Both the position numbers and the translations under genes were made by a program. Below, one piece after another: positions 19,211 to 27,136 of a stretch of 45,624 nucleotides of DNA. Positions within the stretch are counted from its first letter, which is position 1, and every line of letters starts with the position of its first letter. The stretch is from contig JAISPR010000009.1 in the NCBI GenBank assembly GCA_031274765.1, positions 1-45,624 of the forward strand, given 5' to 3'. A model generated the notes under the pieces. The model was not told the DNA's origin and ran no database searches. It saw only the letters and a program-made list of their open reading frames with translations. The DNA comes from Nitrososphaerota archaeon (lineage in GTDB: Archaea; Thermoproteota; Bathyarchaeia; Bathyarchaeales; Bathycorpusculaceae).

Positions 19211-21130
19211 GTGTTAATCAGAGAAATTATTGTTGAAAATTTTATGAGTTACGACTACGCCCGAGTGCCCTTAAAGCAGGGTGTTAACGTAATTGGTGGT
19301 CCTAATGGCGCGGGTAAATCTTCCCTTCTACTTGCCATAAGTGTAGGTTTAGGACAAACTAGCACAGAGCGCAGCCGTAAACTCAGTGACCTTATCCGCT
19401 GGGGACAAGACCAAGCCCGCGTCACCCTAATTTTAGATAACACAAAGCAAGGTAACCGACGCCCCGAACCCAAATATAACAAAGATCAACTTTTCCTAAC
19501 ACGACTTTTGCGCCGTGATGGCAAATACTGGTTTGAACTCGAAAACCGTGTTGCCTCAAAACAGGACATCGAGCGGCTTTTGGGTAAATTCGGGGTGGAC
19601 CCCGATAACATGCTCATTATCATGCATCAAAACATGGTCGAACAATTTAGTGTACTAAATAACATAGATAAACTCCGTATGGTTGAAGAAGCAGTAGGCC
19701 TTGAATCTTTCCGCGAAAATGTCGTAGCGGCTAAAACTAAACTTACCCGCATTCTAACACAAGAAGAATCCGTGAGCAAACTACTCGAACAAGCCGAGCA
19801 GACCCTCAACTACTGGCGTGACCAATACGAAAAATTCCAAGAAAAAAAACAGCTTCAACTAAAAAGGCAGTTCTTAGATCGCGAACTGGTTTGGGCTGAA
19901 GTTGAACGTCGAGAAAGCATAGTGAAGAACTTGCAAACTAATTTTAACCGCACACAACAAGCGCTAAACAAAATCGAGGATGAACGTCAAGCCCTCACTG
20001 GCGAGATAGATGGGCAACACATTGAGCAACAAACCCTCAAAGATGAACTCAAACTCATGTTTGAAGAACGCCTCAGTTTAGAGCGCCAAGTCGCCCAAAA
20101 CCAGCGCCAACTTTCCCTTGTGGAACCATTACTCCTCGAAGCCGAACACCTCAAATCACTCACAGATATTAATCAATTCAAACTTTTACGCCCCGAAAAC
20201 CTAAAAAAATTGCTTGAAATATCACAGCAACAAATAGAGAAAACAACCAAACAAATCACTGCCAACCAAACCGTAATGCAACGCCTCGAAGAATCAACTA
20301 ACAAAATCACCACTAAAGCGTTTGACAAACGCATAACCCTTGCCCTTTTGGATTCCAAACAGAGCCGCGCCTCCAAAGAACAAGAAACCACCGAAAACTC
20401 CCTCAAAGAGGCCCAAGAAAACCTCAACATTGCACTTACCCAAGCACAGACAACAGGCGAACGTATTGCCGTAGTCAAATCCACAAACGAAATCCAAGCG
20501 GAAATGGGATTAACCGATGGGCATCTAGGGGCACTCTCAGGCGTCTCAGAGGAAATAGAGCGACAATACGAATCCTACTCAAAACTCTATTTCGAACTCA
20601 AAGAAAAAGTCCAACTCGTTGCTGAAAACCGCGAAAAAACCCTCGAAGAAGTCAAGATCCGCATGACTGCATGGCGCACTGTTATAGAACAACTACTAGA
20701 ACGCGTCAACTTGGAGTACCAACGTATCATGAACCAAACTTTGGCAACAGGTGAAATTCAGCTCTCCAGTGCACAAGACATCACAGCCGCTGGTTTAGAC
20801 ATCTATGTGGGCTTTAAGGGTAGTAAACCTGTTACACTCAACGCTTACACGCAAAGTGGTGGTGAACGTACAACTGCCACGATGGGGTTTTTGTTAGCAT
20901 TACAGCAGCATGTCCGCTCACCCTTTCGAGCCGTTGATGAATACGATATTCATATGGATCCAAAAAATCGTGAAATGATAGCTAAGGTGTTGGTCGCTAT
21001 GATAAAAGATGCTACCTCACAATATGTTGTTATCACACCTAGTCAAATTACTTTTGCACAGCAGGATGCAAATGTCATCACTGTGCAAAGTCTTGATGGA
21101 AAGTCTCTTGTGCGCGAGGTTGCTAAATGA
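19211..21130 (+). CDS. Short SMC5/6-type ATPase (SMC/Rad50 superfamily)
   Basis: A 639-residue ABC-type ATPase with head halves at both ends and coiled coil between. I start it at GTG 19211 (GAGG ten bases upstream), because LIREIIVENFMSYDYARVPL is the family start. Walker A is GGPNGAGKSS (residues 29-38), the signature is QSGGER (548-553) and Walker B is FRAVDEYDIHMD (about 573-584). Several features recall eukaryotic SMC5 and SMC6 rather than bacterial Smc or Rad50: ENFMSYD, the R-S-R-K-L-S-D-L-I block after Walker A, SPFRAVDEYDIHMDPKNRE and TSQYVVITP. The coiled-coil arms are only about 150 residues each. There is no CxxC zinc hook and no room for a normal hinge. Its stop overlaps the next gene (ATGA). 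It likely forms a complex with the two following products. Confidence 0.85.
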   Translation: MLIREIIVENFMSYDYARVPLKQGVNVIGGPNGAGKSSLLLAISVGLGQTSTERSRKLSDLIRWGQDQARVTLILDNTKQGNRRPEPKYNKDQLFLTRLLRRDGKYWFELENRVASKQDIERLLGKFGVDPDNMLIIMHQNMVEQFSVLNNIDKLRMVEEAVGLESFRENVVAAKTKLTRILTQEESVSKLLEQAEQTLNYWRDQYEKFQEKKQLQLKRQFLDRELVWAEVERRESIVKNLQTNFNRTQQALNKIEDERQALTGEIDGQHIEQQTLKDELKLMFEERLSLERQVAQNQRQLSLVEPLLLEAEHLKSLTDINQFKLLRPENLKKLLEISQQQIEKTTKQITANQTVMQRLEESTNKITTKAFDKRITLALLDSKQSRASKEQETTENSLKEAQENLNIALTQAQTTGERIAVVKSTNEIQAEMGLTDGHLGALSGVSEEIERQYESYSKLYFELKEKVQLVAENREKTLEEVKIRMTAWRTVIEQLLERVNLEYQRIMNQTLATGEIQLSSAQDITAAGLDIYVGFKGSKPVTLNAYTQSGGERTTATMGFLLALQQHVRSPFRAVDEYDIHMDPKNREMIAKVLVAMIKDATSQYVVITPSQITFAQQDANVITVQSLDGKSLVREVAK

Positions 21131-21954
21131 CCGCTGACAAGTCTGATAAGAAACTGGGTCAAGAACACCTAGAACGTATTATCGAGATGTGTGTTGCTAT
21201 TGAAAATAATCAAGTTGATCCTTTTACCCTAAATGTGGATGACATCATTTGTGTGGTAAAGCAATATTTTCCCCATTGGGCTTATCCTGATGAACTCGAG
21301 CTTGATGCCAAAGCACTTCATCATCTTGCTTCTGTTATTAAAATCCAAAGCGAATGGGTTAAACAACGTTCCACCTCTCTTTACACCGATCCGTTTCTCT
21401 TAGAGGAAAAAATTCGTCTGACTCCAAAAGAGAGGTTGGTTCAAGTTTTTGCTTCTGCGTGGACGCCATTGGTTGAATTTGAACAGTTAAATCTCTACAA
21501 TATTGCTCAGGGTATGCTTTACTGGAATACATTGGAACCTTTGAGTGAGCGTTGGCGCGATATAGATGTTGCCGCGGTTGAAATCGGTTCGGTGAGTCGC
21601 GATGAATTGGTCAAGCAGCGGGTATTAGGTGATAAGGAATTCAGTGAAGAGCTTACAAACTTCTGGCAGGAACTCAAACTCAAAGTTAAAGAAAAAGGCA
21701 TCGATGGAAAAATCGGTTACTGGGATTTCATTGGAACCGATACCTATCCAGAAACAGTGCAGCGGGCATTTCTTGCAAGTTTTTTAGTTACTTATGGATA
21801 TGCCACCTTAGAAATTGATAGGTTGGAGGAAACGGTGTTCATAGTTCCCTATGAGTTGCTCCATGAGGCAACTTTTAGTGCTCAATGCACCTCGGTTCCC
21901 CTTACGGTGTCTTGTGAAGATTGGCAGAAATGGCGTGAGGGTCAAAAGTTATGA
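21127..21954 (+). CDS. Kleisin-like partner of the SMC-type ATPase (ScpA/Nse4-like)
   Basis: A 275-residue protein I do not recognise by simple identity, but its layout suggests a kleisin. Residues about 30-100 (NQVDPFTLNVDDIICVVKQY, then LDAKALHHLASVIKIQSEWV) follow the ScpA N-terminal pattern, in which helices bind the SMC neck. The middle is less structured-looking. The C-terminal 70 residues (TVQRAFLASFLVTYGYATLE followed by two strands, ETVFIVPYE) look like a winged helix, as expected of the part that binds the other SMC head. The start ATG overlaps the ATPase stop and the stop overlaps the next start, so the three proteins are almost certainly made together. The kleisin assignment is inference. 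Confidence 0.6.
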   Translation: MTADKSDKKLGQEHLERIIEMCVAIENNQVDPFTLNVDDIICVVKQYFPHWAYPDELELDAKALHHLASVIKIQSEWVKQRSTSLYTDPFLLEEKIRLTPKERLVQVFASAWTPLVEFEQLNLYNIAQGMLYWNTLEPLSERWRDIDVAAVEIGSVSRDELVKQRVLGDKEFSEELTNFWQELKLKVKEKGIDGKIGYWDFIGTDTYPETVQRAFLASFLVTYGYATLEIDRLEETVFIVPYELLHEATFSAQCTSVPLTVSCEDWQKWREGQKL

Positions 21955-22562
21955 GTACAAGAAAAAAAGGTCTATATGCAGGTAAAGTCAAAAAAGCGGT
22001 TCAGTTGCTTTTCTATAAACGCCATGTTAAACCCGGGGTGAAGGGTTGGGAACTACATAAGGCGCTGGGTAGCGATTATCCAAAGGTGCTTGATGTTTTG
22101 GATGATTATCTAAAACCTATGAGTATGGAGGTTAAAACTGTTTTTGAAGAAACAAAACCCTCTGAGGAACCCACGCTTGAGGAGCTCGATAAGGCTCGCT
22201 TCTTTGTTGTGTTGCGAGATGATGACACTAAGGATAAACTGATGGGTTGGCGCATAGATGATCTTGCCGGTTTAGTTGTCACAATCAGTTATCTTATTAG
22301 CAAAAAAGGACAAGCAAACCGTAAAGATATCGAAAAAATGTTGGGTGAAAAACTTCCTGGATGGAAAGTAAATTTAAATCTTGATCGTTATATCCGTTAT
22401 GGATATATCATGCAGGATGAACGGGGTCAGTTGTTTTTGGATTGGCGTACACAAGTCGAGGTAGATCAAAAGAAACTGGTTGACATGTTGTTGTCCGTAG
22501 AGAAACAGGCGGTTAAAGTTGCAGAATCTTTGCAAAAAAAACCCGCCGAAGAGGTTCAATAA
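21951..22562 (+). CDS. Tandem winged-helix, kite/MAGE-like third subunit
   Basis: A 203-residue protein with two winged-helix-like units. The first spans about residues 8-85 (KKAVQLLFYKRHVKPGVKGW through ARFFVVLRDD). The second spans about 95-165 (DDLAGLVVTISYLISKKGQA through GYIMQDERGQLFLDWRTQVE). Two winged helices in about 200 residues, next to an SMC-type ATPase and a kleisin-like gene, is the layout of kite subunits (ScpB, MukE, Nse1, Nse3/MAGE). The second unit's closing YIMQ...LDWRTQVEVD recalls the end of MAGE domains. I rate the general kite role above the specific Nse1/Nse3 relation. It overlaps the preceding gene by four bases and is the last gene of the operon. Confidence 0.55.
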   Translation: MSTRKKGLYAGKVKKAVQLLFYKRHVKPGVKGWELHKALGSDYPKVLDVLDDYLKPMSMEVKTVFEETKPSEEPTLEELDKARFFVVLRDDDTKDKLMGWRIDDLAGLVVTISYLISKKGQANRKDIEKMLGEKLPGWKVNLNLDRYIRYGYIMQDERGQLFLDWRTQVEVDQKKLVDMLLSVEKQAVKVAESLQKKPAEEVQ

Positions 22563-22704
22563 AAAAATTAGTGTGTGTAAATATATCTGAGTTTTTCATT
22601 TTTTTCTACTAAGTACTCAGGTTGAACTGCCAAAATTCAATCCACACATATTCTTTAAACCATACAAAATGCCTAAACCAGAAAAAGCATTCAAACTAAA
22701 AAAC

Positions 22705-23020
22705 GGCAGTGTGCCAATAGAATAGTTTTTTGTCGATTAGGTATTTTATGTGTTACCTCTGGCTTAAGAGTAACTTTTCTCTTCAAACCTTGGAAAACTT
22801 GCTAATCAGGTATGGAGTCAATACGAATTTGATTCTGTGTCAAATTAACTATTCTAAATTGGCACACTGCCCTAATTAATTTGGCGCAGAATCAAATTCG
22901 CATCAACTCCATACATAATTGGCAAATTTTCCAGGTTTGAAGAGAAAAATTACCCTTAACCCAGAGGTAACGCACAAACCACTTGCCGGCAAAAAAACTA
23001 TTATATGTTGGCACACCGCC
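22705..23020. repeat. Long imperfect inverted repeat with GGCAGTGTGCC ends (MITE-like family D)
   Basis: The left arm, about 22705-22848, is the imperfect reverse complement of the right arm, about 22877-23020. Shared blocks include GTTACCTCTGG, TCTCTTCAAACC and CGAATTTGATTCTG. The motif GGCAGTGTGCCAA stands at the left end and recurs inverted in the centre (22859-22871) and at the right end (as GGCGGTGTGCC). The left end with its next bases AGAATAGTT also matches the centre inverted, so 22705-22871 by itself looks like a 167-bp element with 23-bp inverted ends. The right half would then be a second, partial, inverted copy. No clear target duplication was found. Confidence 0.7.
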
Positions 23021-23070
23021 CAAAATCTACAACTAACATAAAAGACGTCTATGACTATGCGATCTAGGAA

Positions 23071-23080
23071 GTTTTATACC
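23071..23080 (+). promoter_or_regulatory. Putative TATA box of the 23104 gene
   Basis: GTTTTATACC is centred about 27 bases before the ATG at 23104, so transcription may start at or next to the start codon (leaderless mRNA). Confidence 0.5.
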
Positions 23081-23103
23081 GAGAAGATGCATATACTGCA
23101 AGT

Positions 23104-24387
23104 ATGGATGGCTCTGAGGAAGAAATCTATTCCATAATGTTCACATCACTTAAACATCCAGCCCGCCGCAAAATTCTACGTATGCTAAACGATAAACCCA
23201 TGACATTCATGGAAATAGCCGACCATATCGGCGTATCTAGCTCTAACCTGACTTATCACCTCGAAACTCTAGGTGAGCTCATCTACAAAATGGAAAACGG
23301 CCGATACAAACTTTCTTCATTTGGCACAGCAACCGTTAGCGCCATGAAGGGTGTGGAGGAGGCACCTGAAATTGAACCTAAACGGCACATAAAACTGACC
23401 TTTAAATGGAAAACAATCTTTGCTGTATTGTTGGTCACAATAATCCTGTTTGCCGCCTTCATTGCGCTCCAATTTATCACAATAAATCAGCTCTCAGGTG
23501 ACAAATCCAGAATTGAAGCTCAAAACCAGCAGTTACTCGCATGGGGGGTGAATACAAATAAAGCGGTTGGTTTGCTACAAGACGTCGCACAAATCGACAC
23601 TTCAAAATATGTGGTTAAACTTCTCGATAACACCTTACAGCATCGTAACGACATAGACGTTGCTGAGGAAGTCATCAAGTACTCACTTGCAAGCGGCCAA
23701 AGCACGCTTGATGCAGAATTTCGTTTTCGCGATAACCACTTTTCTTTCTATGAACTCAGACTAAACTATGATTCTCAACTCTATACAAAAGCACAGGTAA
23801 ACGGCATCGGAATCTTACAGACCGCCAAAAATACGATAGATGCCTACAAGACTTATTCTGGAGATGAATACATTGATGAAATGAGCCGGCTTCTTGACAC
23901 TGTTAATCAAACAGGAAATACGGTTGTAACAGCGGGTAACATGAAACTCCAAATCACCATCAAAGGTGAAAGTGCCGAGTTCTTTTGGATGTACACTGAA
24001 AATGGCATAGAGTTCAATGCTAAATGTCTTCGCATGGTTTTTCAAGGGCGTATTTTATTATCTCTCATGGATGGTTATTTCTTTTTCACTGTCGGTAGCA
24101 CGGAGCTAAATCTCAATGAACAGCAAGCTGTGGCTGCCGCTAGAGATTATATAAAAACCCTCACATGGGATATTGATGGAGAAAAAACAAGCGGTTTTAG
24201 TTCCAATGGTGCTCCTGTATACATTGAACTTTTCCCACACCCCCGTGGTAACTCATTAGCGTTAGTCCCCTATTGGTATGTAGTTTTACCTCTTGATAAA
24301 ACCTATCCGGGTGGCATAAACCGTGTTGTTGTTGGAATCTTTGCGGACAATGGTGAAACCGCTGATGTACAGATGTTAAGCGGTTAG
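23104..24387 (+). CDS. Winged-helix regulator with single membrane anchor and outside domain
   Basis: A 427-residue protein. Residues about 5-80 are an ArsR-like winged helix-turn-helix (LKHPARRKILRMLNDKPMTF, then IADHIGVSSSNLTYHLETL). A single strong membrane segment follows near residues 99-125 (WKTIFAVLLVTIILFAAFIA). The remaining 300 residues would lie outside and contain an alpha/beta part that closes with a PepSY-like stretch (QQAVAAARDYIKTL, then PYWYVVLPLD). It probably senses an external or envelope signal and controls genes from the membrane; ligand and targets are unknown. The promoter suggests a leaderless transcript. The 3' end overlaps the convergent methyltransferase gene by 12 bases. 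Confidence 0.8.
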   Translation: MDGSEEEIYSIMFTSLKHPARRKILRMLNDKPMTFMEIADHIGVSSSNLTYHLETLGELIYKMENGRYKLSSFGTATVSAMKGVEEAPEIEPKRHIKLTFKWKTIFAVLLVTIILFAAFIALQFITINQLSGDKSRIEAQNQQLLAWGVNTNKAVGLLQDVAQIDTSKYVVKLLDNTLQHRNDIDVAEEVIKYSLASGQSTLDAEFRFRDNHFSFYELRLNYDSQLYTKAQVNGIGILQTAKNTIDAYKTYSGDEYIDEMSRLLDTVNQTGNTVVTAGNMKLQITIKGESAEFFWMYTENGIEFNAKCLRMVFQGRILLSLMDGYFFFTVGSTELNLNEQQAVAAARDYIKTLTWDIDGEKTSGFSSNGAPVYIELFPHPRGNSLALVPYWYVVLPLDKTYPGGINRVVVGIFADNGETADVQMLSG

Positions 24388-24897
24388 CACGGCGATATAG
24401 CAATTTAGGTTCTCTTCATCAATAAAAGATATTATTTGCATTGTGGTCTGTTCTAATATATCTATAAATTTGTTAATTGCAAATGCTTTTTTTAACCCTG
24501 TTACAACTATTTTGTTGTTTGTTTTCACAGTTCTTCTGAGTTCTGCCATGGCGATTGCAGGGTTGGGTATATTTTGTAGCACTGTAAAAGCGAATCCTGC
24601 TCCAAAACAGCAATCTCTAAACGGTAGATGGTCCGCATCGGCTTGTACCAAAAAAACGTTTTTGAATTGTTTGTTTTGCTTTTTGGCCCTGAGCAAAAGC
24701 TCGTGTGAGACATCTATACCCACAACTATCTCTGCTTGTTTTGCAGGATAAGAAAAAAATAAACCTGAACCACAACCCATATCCAAAACTACTAAACCCT
24801 CTATGTTAACATCTTTGAGGGCTCTTTGATATTTTCTGTTTTGTTCCTCAAAATAGCGTTCATCATAGATTTTGGCTGTTATGTCATAGCGCTTCAT
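24376..24897 (-). CDS. Class I SAM-dependent methyltransferase
   Basis: A 173-residue Rossmann-fold methyltransferase from ATG 24897; the frame is open to 24942 but the N-terminal extension is unlike the family. Motif I is VVLDMGCGSGLF, motif II VVGIDVSHELL, then a post-II acidic VQADADHLPF and motif IV/V AFTVLQNIPNP. This is the Methyltransf_11/25 type, which acts on small molecules or on proteins; the substrate cannot be read from the sequence. It lies tail-to-tail with the wHTH membrane protein. Confidence 0.85.
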   Translation of the reverse strand: MKRYDITAKIYDERYFEEQNRKYQRALKDVNIEGLVVLDMGCGSGLFFSYPAKQAEIVVGIDVSHELLLRAKKQNKQFKNVFLVQADADHLPFRDCCFGAGFAFTVLQNIPNPAIAMAELRRTVKTNNKIVVTGLKKAFAINKFIDILEQTTMQIISFIDEENLNCYIAVLTA

Positions 24898-24992
24898 TAT
24901 GTTACGCTTAACTCTCCAAGTAGTCAACAGGGTTTCACTCAAGAAATCTTATGTACTCAAACCCTGACTAAAATATATTGGCGAAAAAATAA

Positions 24993-25784
24993 TTGCAGGG
25001 TAAAAATAATAAACTCATATTACTAAAAGAACCCCAATTAGCCGAAGCGGCTATCGTAATCGAGAGAGCATTTGCTCAGCGTCATACGTTGCTTGTTGCC
25101 GGTCGTTGTTATGTGCACTACGAGGGTCGAGCAAGTTCGACGTTGGAAAACGGTGAGCGGCTTCTTATTGTCAAATCAGATGGTTCGTTGCTTGTTCATC
25201 GTCCAACTGGGTCTGAACCTGTTAACTGGCAGCCTGCGGGTGGTGTTTTTAATGTCGAAGTTAAAGTTGATAAGCTCGAAATACAGGGTATCCGTAGTAA
25301 ACCCCGTGAAAGTGTGAAAGTGATTTTCGATGAGGTTTTAATGGTTTCTGCTCTTGGTCTTTTTGATGCTGGTGAGTTTTTGTTACATGCAAGTGAAGAT
25401 GATATGCATCGTGCTATACTTTTAAAACCCAGCTTGTTTGAAGAAGGTTTTAAACCCATTAGTTGGGAGAAGCACATTGAGCCGGGGTTTGTAGATATTT
25501 ATGGTGAAGATAAAGACGGTAAACTTGTTATTGTTGAAGTTAAACGGCGTGTAGCTTCCAAAGATGCTGCGCTACAGCTTTCAAAATATATTGAGCCTAT
25601 AAAAGCAAAGGTTAATCGGCCCGTTCGGGCAGTGCTTGCTGCTCCAGGTCTTGCAAAAGATGTACAACGTTTGTTGGTCACGTTAGGTTTGGAGTTCAAA
25701 GTGTTGGATCCCAAAGACTGTGCATTGGTGCTCAAAAAATCGGGTGTATCCAAACTGGAATCCTTTTTTAACTCAGAAAAGTGA
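24993..25784 (+). CDS. nucS: NucS/EndoMS mismatch-specific endonuclease
   Basis: A 263-residue DNA repair endonuclease that cuts both strands at mismatches in archaea and actinobacteria lacking MutS/MutL. The RecB-like nuclease core is in the C-terminal half: PGFVDIYGEDKDGKLVIVEVK gives the D-x(n)-E-x-K metal-binding set, and DAALQLSKYIEPIK follows. The N-terminal half, with WQPAGGVFNVEV, is the dimerising DNA-binding domain. The frame's only plausible start is TTG 24993; no strong Shine-Dalgarno precedes it. In many archaea nucS lies near radA or other repair genes. Here the nearest candidate repair-related system is the SMC-type operon 2.4 kb upstream. Confidence 0.93.
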   Translation: MQGKNNKLILLKEPQLAEAAIVIERAFAQRHTLLVAGRCYVHYEGRASSTLENGERLLIVKSDGSLLVHRPTGSEPVNWQPAGGVFNVEVKVDKLEIQGIRSKPRESVKVIFDEVLMVSALGLFDAGEFLLHASEDDMHRAILLKPSLFEEGFKPISWEKHIEPGFVDIYGEDKDGKLVIVEVKRRVASKDAALQLSKYIEPIKAKVNRPVRAVLAAPGLAKDVQRLLVTLGLEFKVLDPKDCALVLKKSGVSKLESFFNSEK

Positions 25785-26255
25785 GTTCTTAGTTTGATGA
25801 GGGTATTCAAATTTGTGTCTTTGTGCGTGTTTGATTAGTTATTTGTTATCTGAATTTGTTGATGTTTCTGTAGAGTTAATTATGGGTAGTGTGGTGTGGG
25901 CTGTGCGGTAGTTTTAGTTGTTGTTTGAGGTTTTAACGGTTTTATAGTTTGTATTTGTGTATAAGTTTTGAGGGTGTTTGAGTTGTTTGAATCACTGTAT
26001 GAATGTAAAAATGGCGCGAATTACATATATTTTAAACTCAAATAGTTGTAAATTGATTCAAAAATCATTTTAATATTGGATATGTTAATTATGCGTGCAG
26101 TTTTTATCATTTTGTTTGAATTCTTGTTTTGTATTGTTATTGTACAGCTTTTGTAGTATTGTCGGAAGGTGTTGTGTTATGGGTTTAAAATGTCAAGATG
26201 CTTTGAACCACAAGGTTAAAGTTAATAAATGTAAACGTGTTTCCTTTGTGATTGC
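25785..26255. other. T/G-rich spacer before tRNA-Gln
   Basis: Low-complexity T/G-rich sequence down to about 26000, then AT-rich. No gene is recognisable. A 62-codon frame running into the tRNA is discarded. Confidence 0.5.
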
Positions 26256-26328
26256 AGCCCAGTGGTGTAGTGGTCAAGCATAGGGGCCTCTGGAGCCCTT
26301 GACAAGAGTTCGAATCTCTTCTGGGCTA
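26256..26328 (+). tRNA. tRNA-Gln(CTG)
   Basis: The acceptor AGCCCAG pairs with CTGGGCT, with discriminator A. The anticodon stem GGGGC/GCCCT encloses the loop CTCTGGA, giving anticodon CTG (reads CAG, glutamine). The T arm is AAGAG-TTCGAAT-CTCTT. 73 nt, no intron, no encoded CCA. Confidence 0.95.
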
Positions 26329-26680
26329 CTAATAACCTTCTGGTTTATTTCTTGTTATTTGGCGCACTATTGTATGTGCTCTAAATGCTCAAGTTGGTGT
26401 TAATTGTGGTCGTTTGTTTACCTGTTGACAACATGTTGGTTGTTGTCAAATTCTAATTTCGCACTCAATTTTTATTTATTGAAATATGAAGTGGTTTTGT
26501 TTTGATAGTATTGTTGTATTTTTCTGTTTATGTACTATTTTATATGGTGTGGTAATTTTTTGTTGTGTAATCTCACGAGGTGATGAACAATTTATGATTT
26601 TAACCTGAAATTTATGCATGGACAAATCTTGGTATAAGAGTTTAATATCAGACATGCAATAATACACCGTGGTATGTGGC
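26329..26680. other. AT-rich spacer after tRNA-Gln, nothing seen
   Basis: AT-rich without recognisable coding, RNA or repeat signals. Confidence 0.4.
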
Positions 26681-26797
26681 TTGGCAGATTTGAAAGGTTG
26701 TCCTTTTGGACAGGATATAACAAACGACTGCAGAAACTGTGACTACAGTGACAAAAACCATTTTGACCCCGTGTCTGGTCAATGTGTTAAACGTTAA
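26681..26797 (+). CDS. Tiny cysteine-rich protein (38 aa)
   Basis: A short frame from TTG 26681 (GTG 26669 also possible) encodes ADLKGCPFGQDITND, then CRNCDYSDKNHFDP and a last cysteine in SGQCVKR. Four cysteines in CxnCxxCxnC order suggest a small metal-binding or disulfide protein. The composition is much less AT-rich than the flanks, which is why I think it is coding. No family is recognised with certainty and the start is unsure. Confidence 0.45.
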   Translation: MADLKGCPFGQDITNDCRNCDYSDKNHFDPVSGQCVKR

Positions 26798-27136
26798 ATG
26801 CCGTTATCGCATTTTGCGGTCAATAGTCTGATACCCATTTATCATGTATTAAGTTAATTATTTAATCGCTTATTTTTTAGCGACTGATTGCCTGATAAAA
26901 ACTATCTGAAAACTATGTTAATCGCCTTTTGGAATTTCCCATTTCCTGGAAACAAACCTGGAATTCAAATAAAACGACCTAAAATACTGCGAATGTTTAT
27001 TAATTGTGCATCAGGCTGTTATTACCAAATAATAACATCGAAGAACCATTTAACTAAATCTCCGAGGTAGTCAATTATCCCATCACATAAACCACATACA
27101 AAAACAAACCCCCCCGGCTTCAAAAACTACGTACCC
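26798..27136. other. Leader/promoter region of the moe-moa operon
   Basis: No gene. It contains the short inverted repeat GTTATTA-5 bases-TAATAAC at 27018-27036, about 100 bases before moeA, which could be an operator. Confidence 0.3.

Larger units (their letters stand above)
22563..23103. other. Non-coding region occupied by a large palindrome and the 23104 promoter
   Basis: There is no gene. A 316-bp imperfect palindrome (22705-23020) fills most of it and the last 80 bp hold a promoter. Confidence 0.6.

Noticed and set aside
26095-26283. 62-codon frame before and into tRNA-Gln
   Set aside because: It overlaps the tRNA gene and has no coding features.
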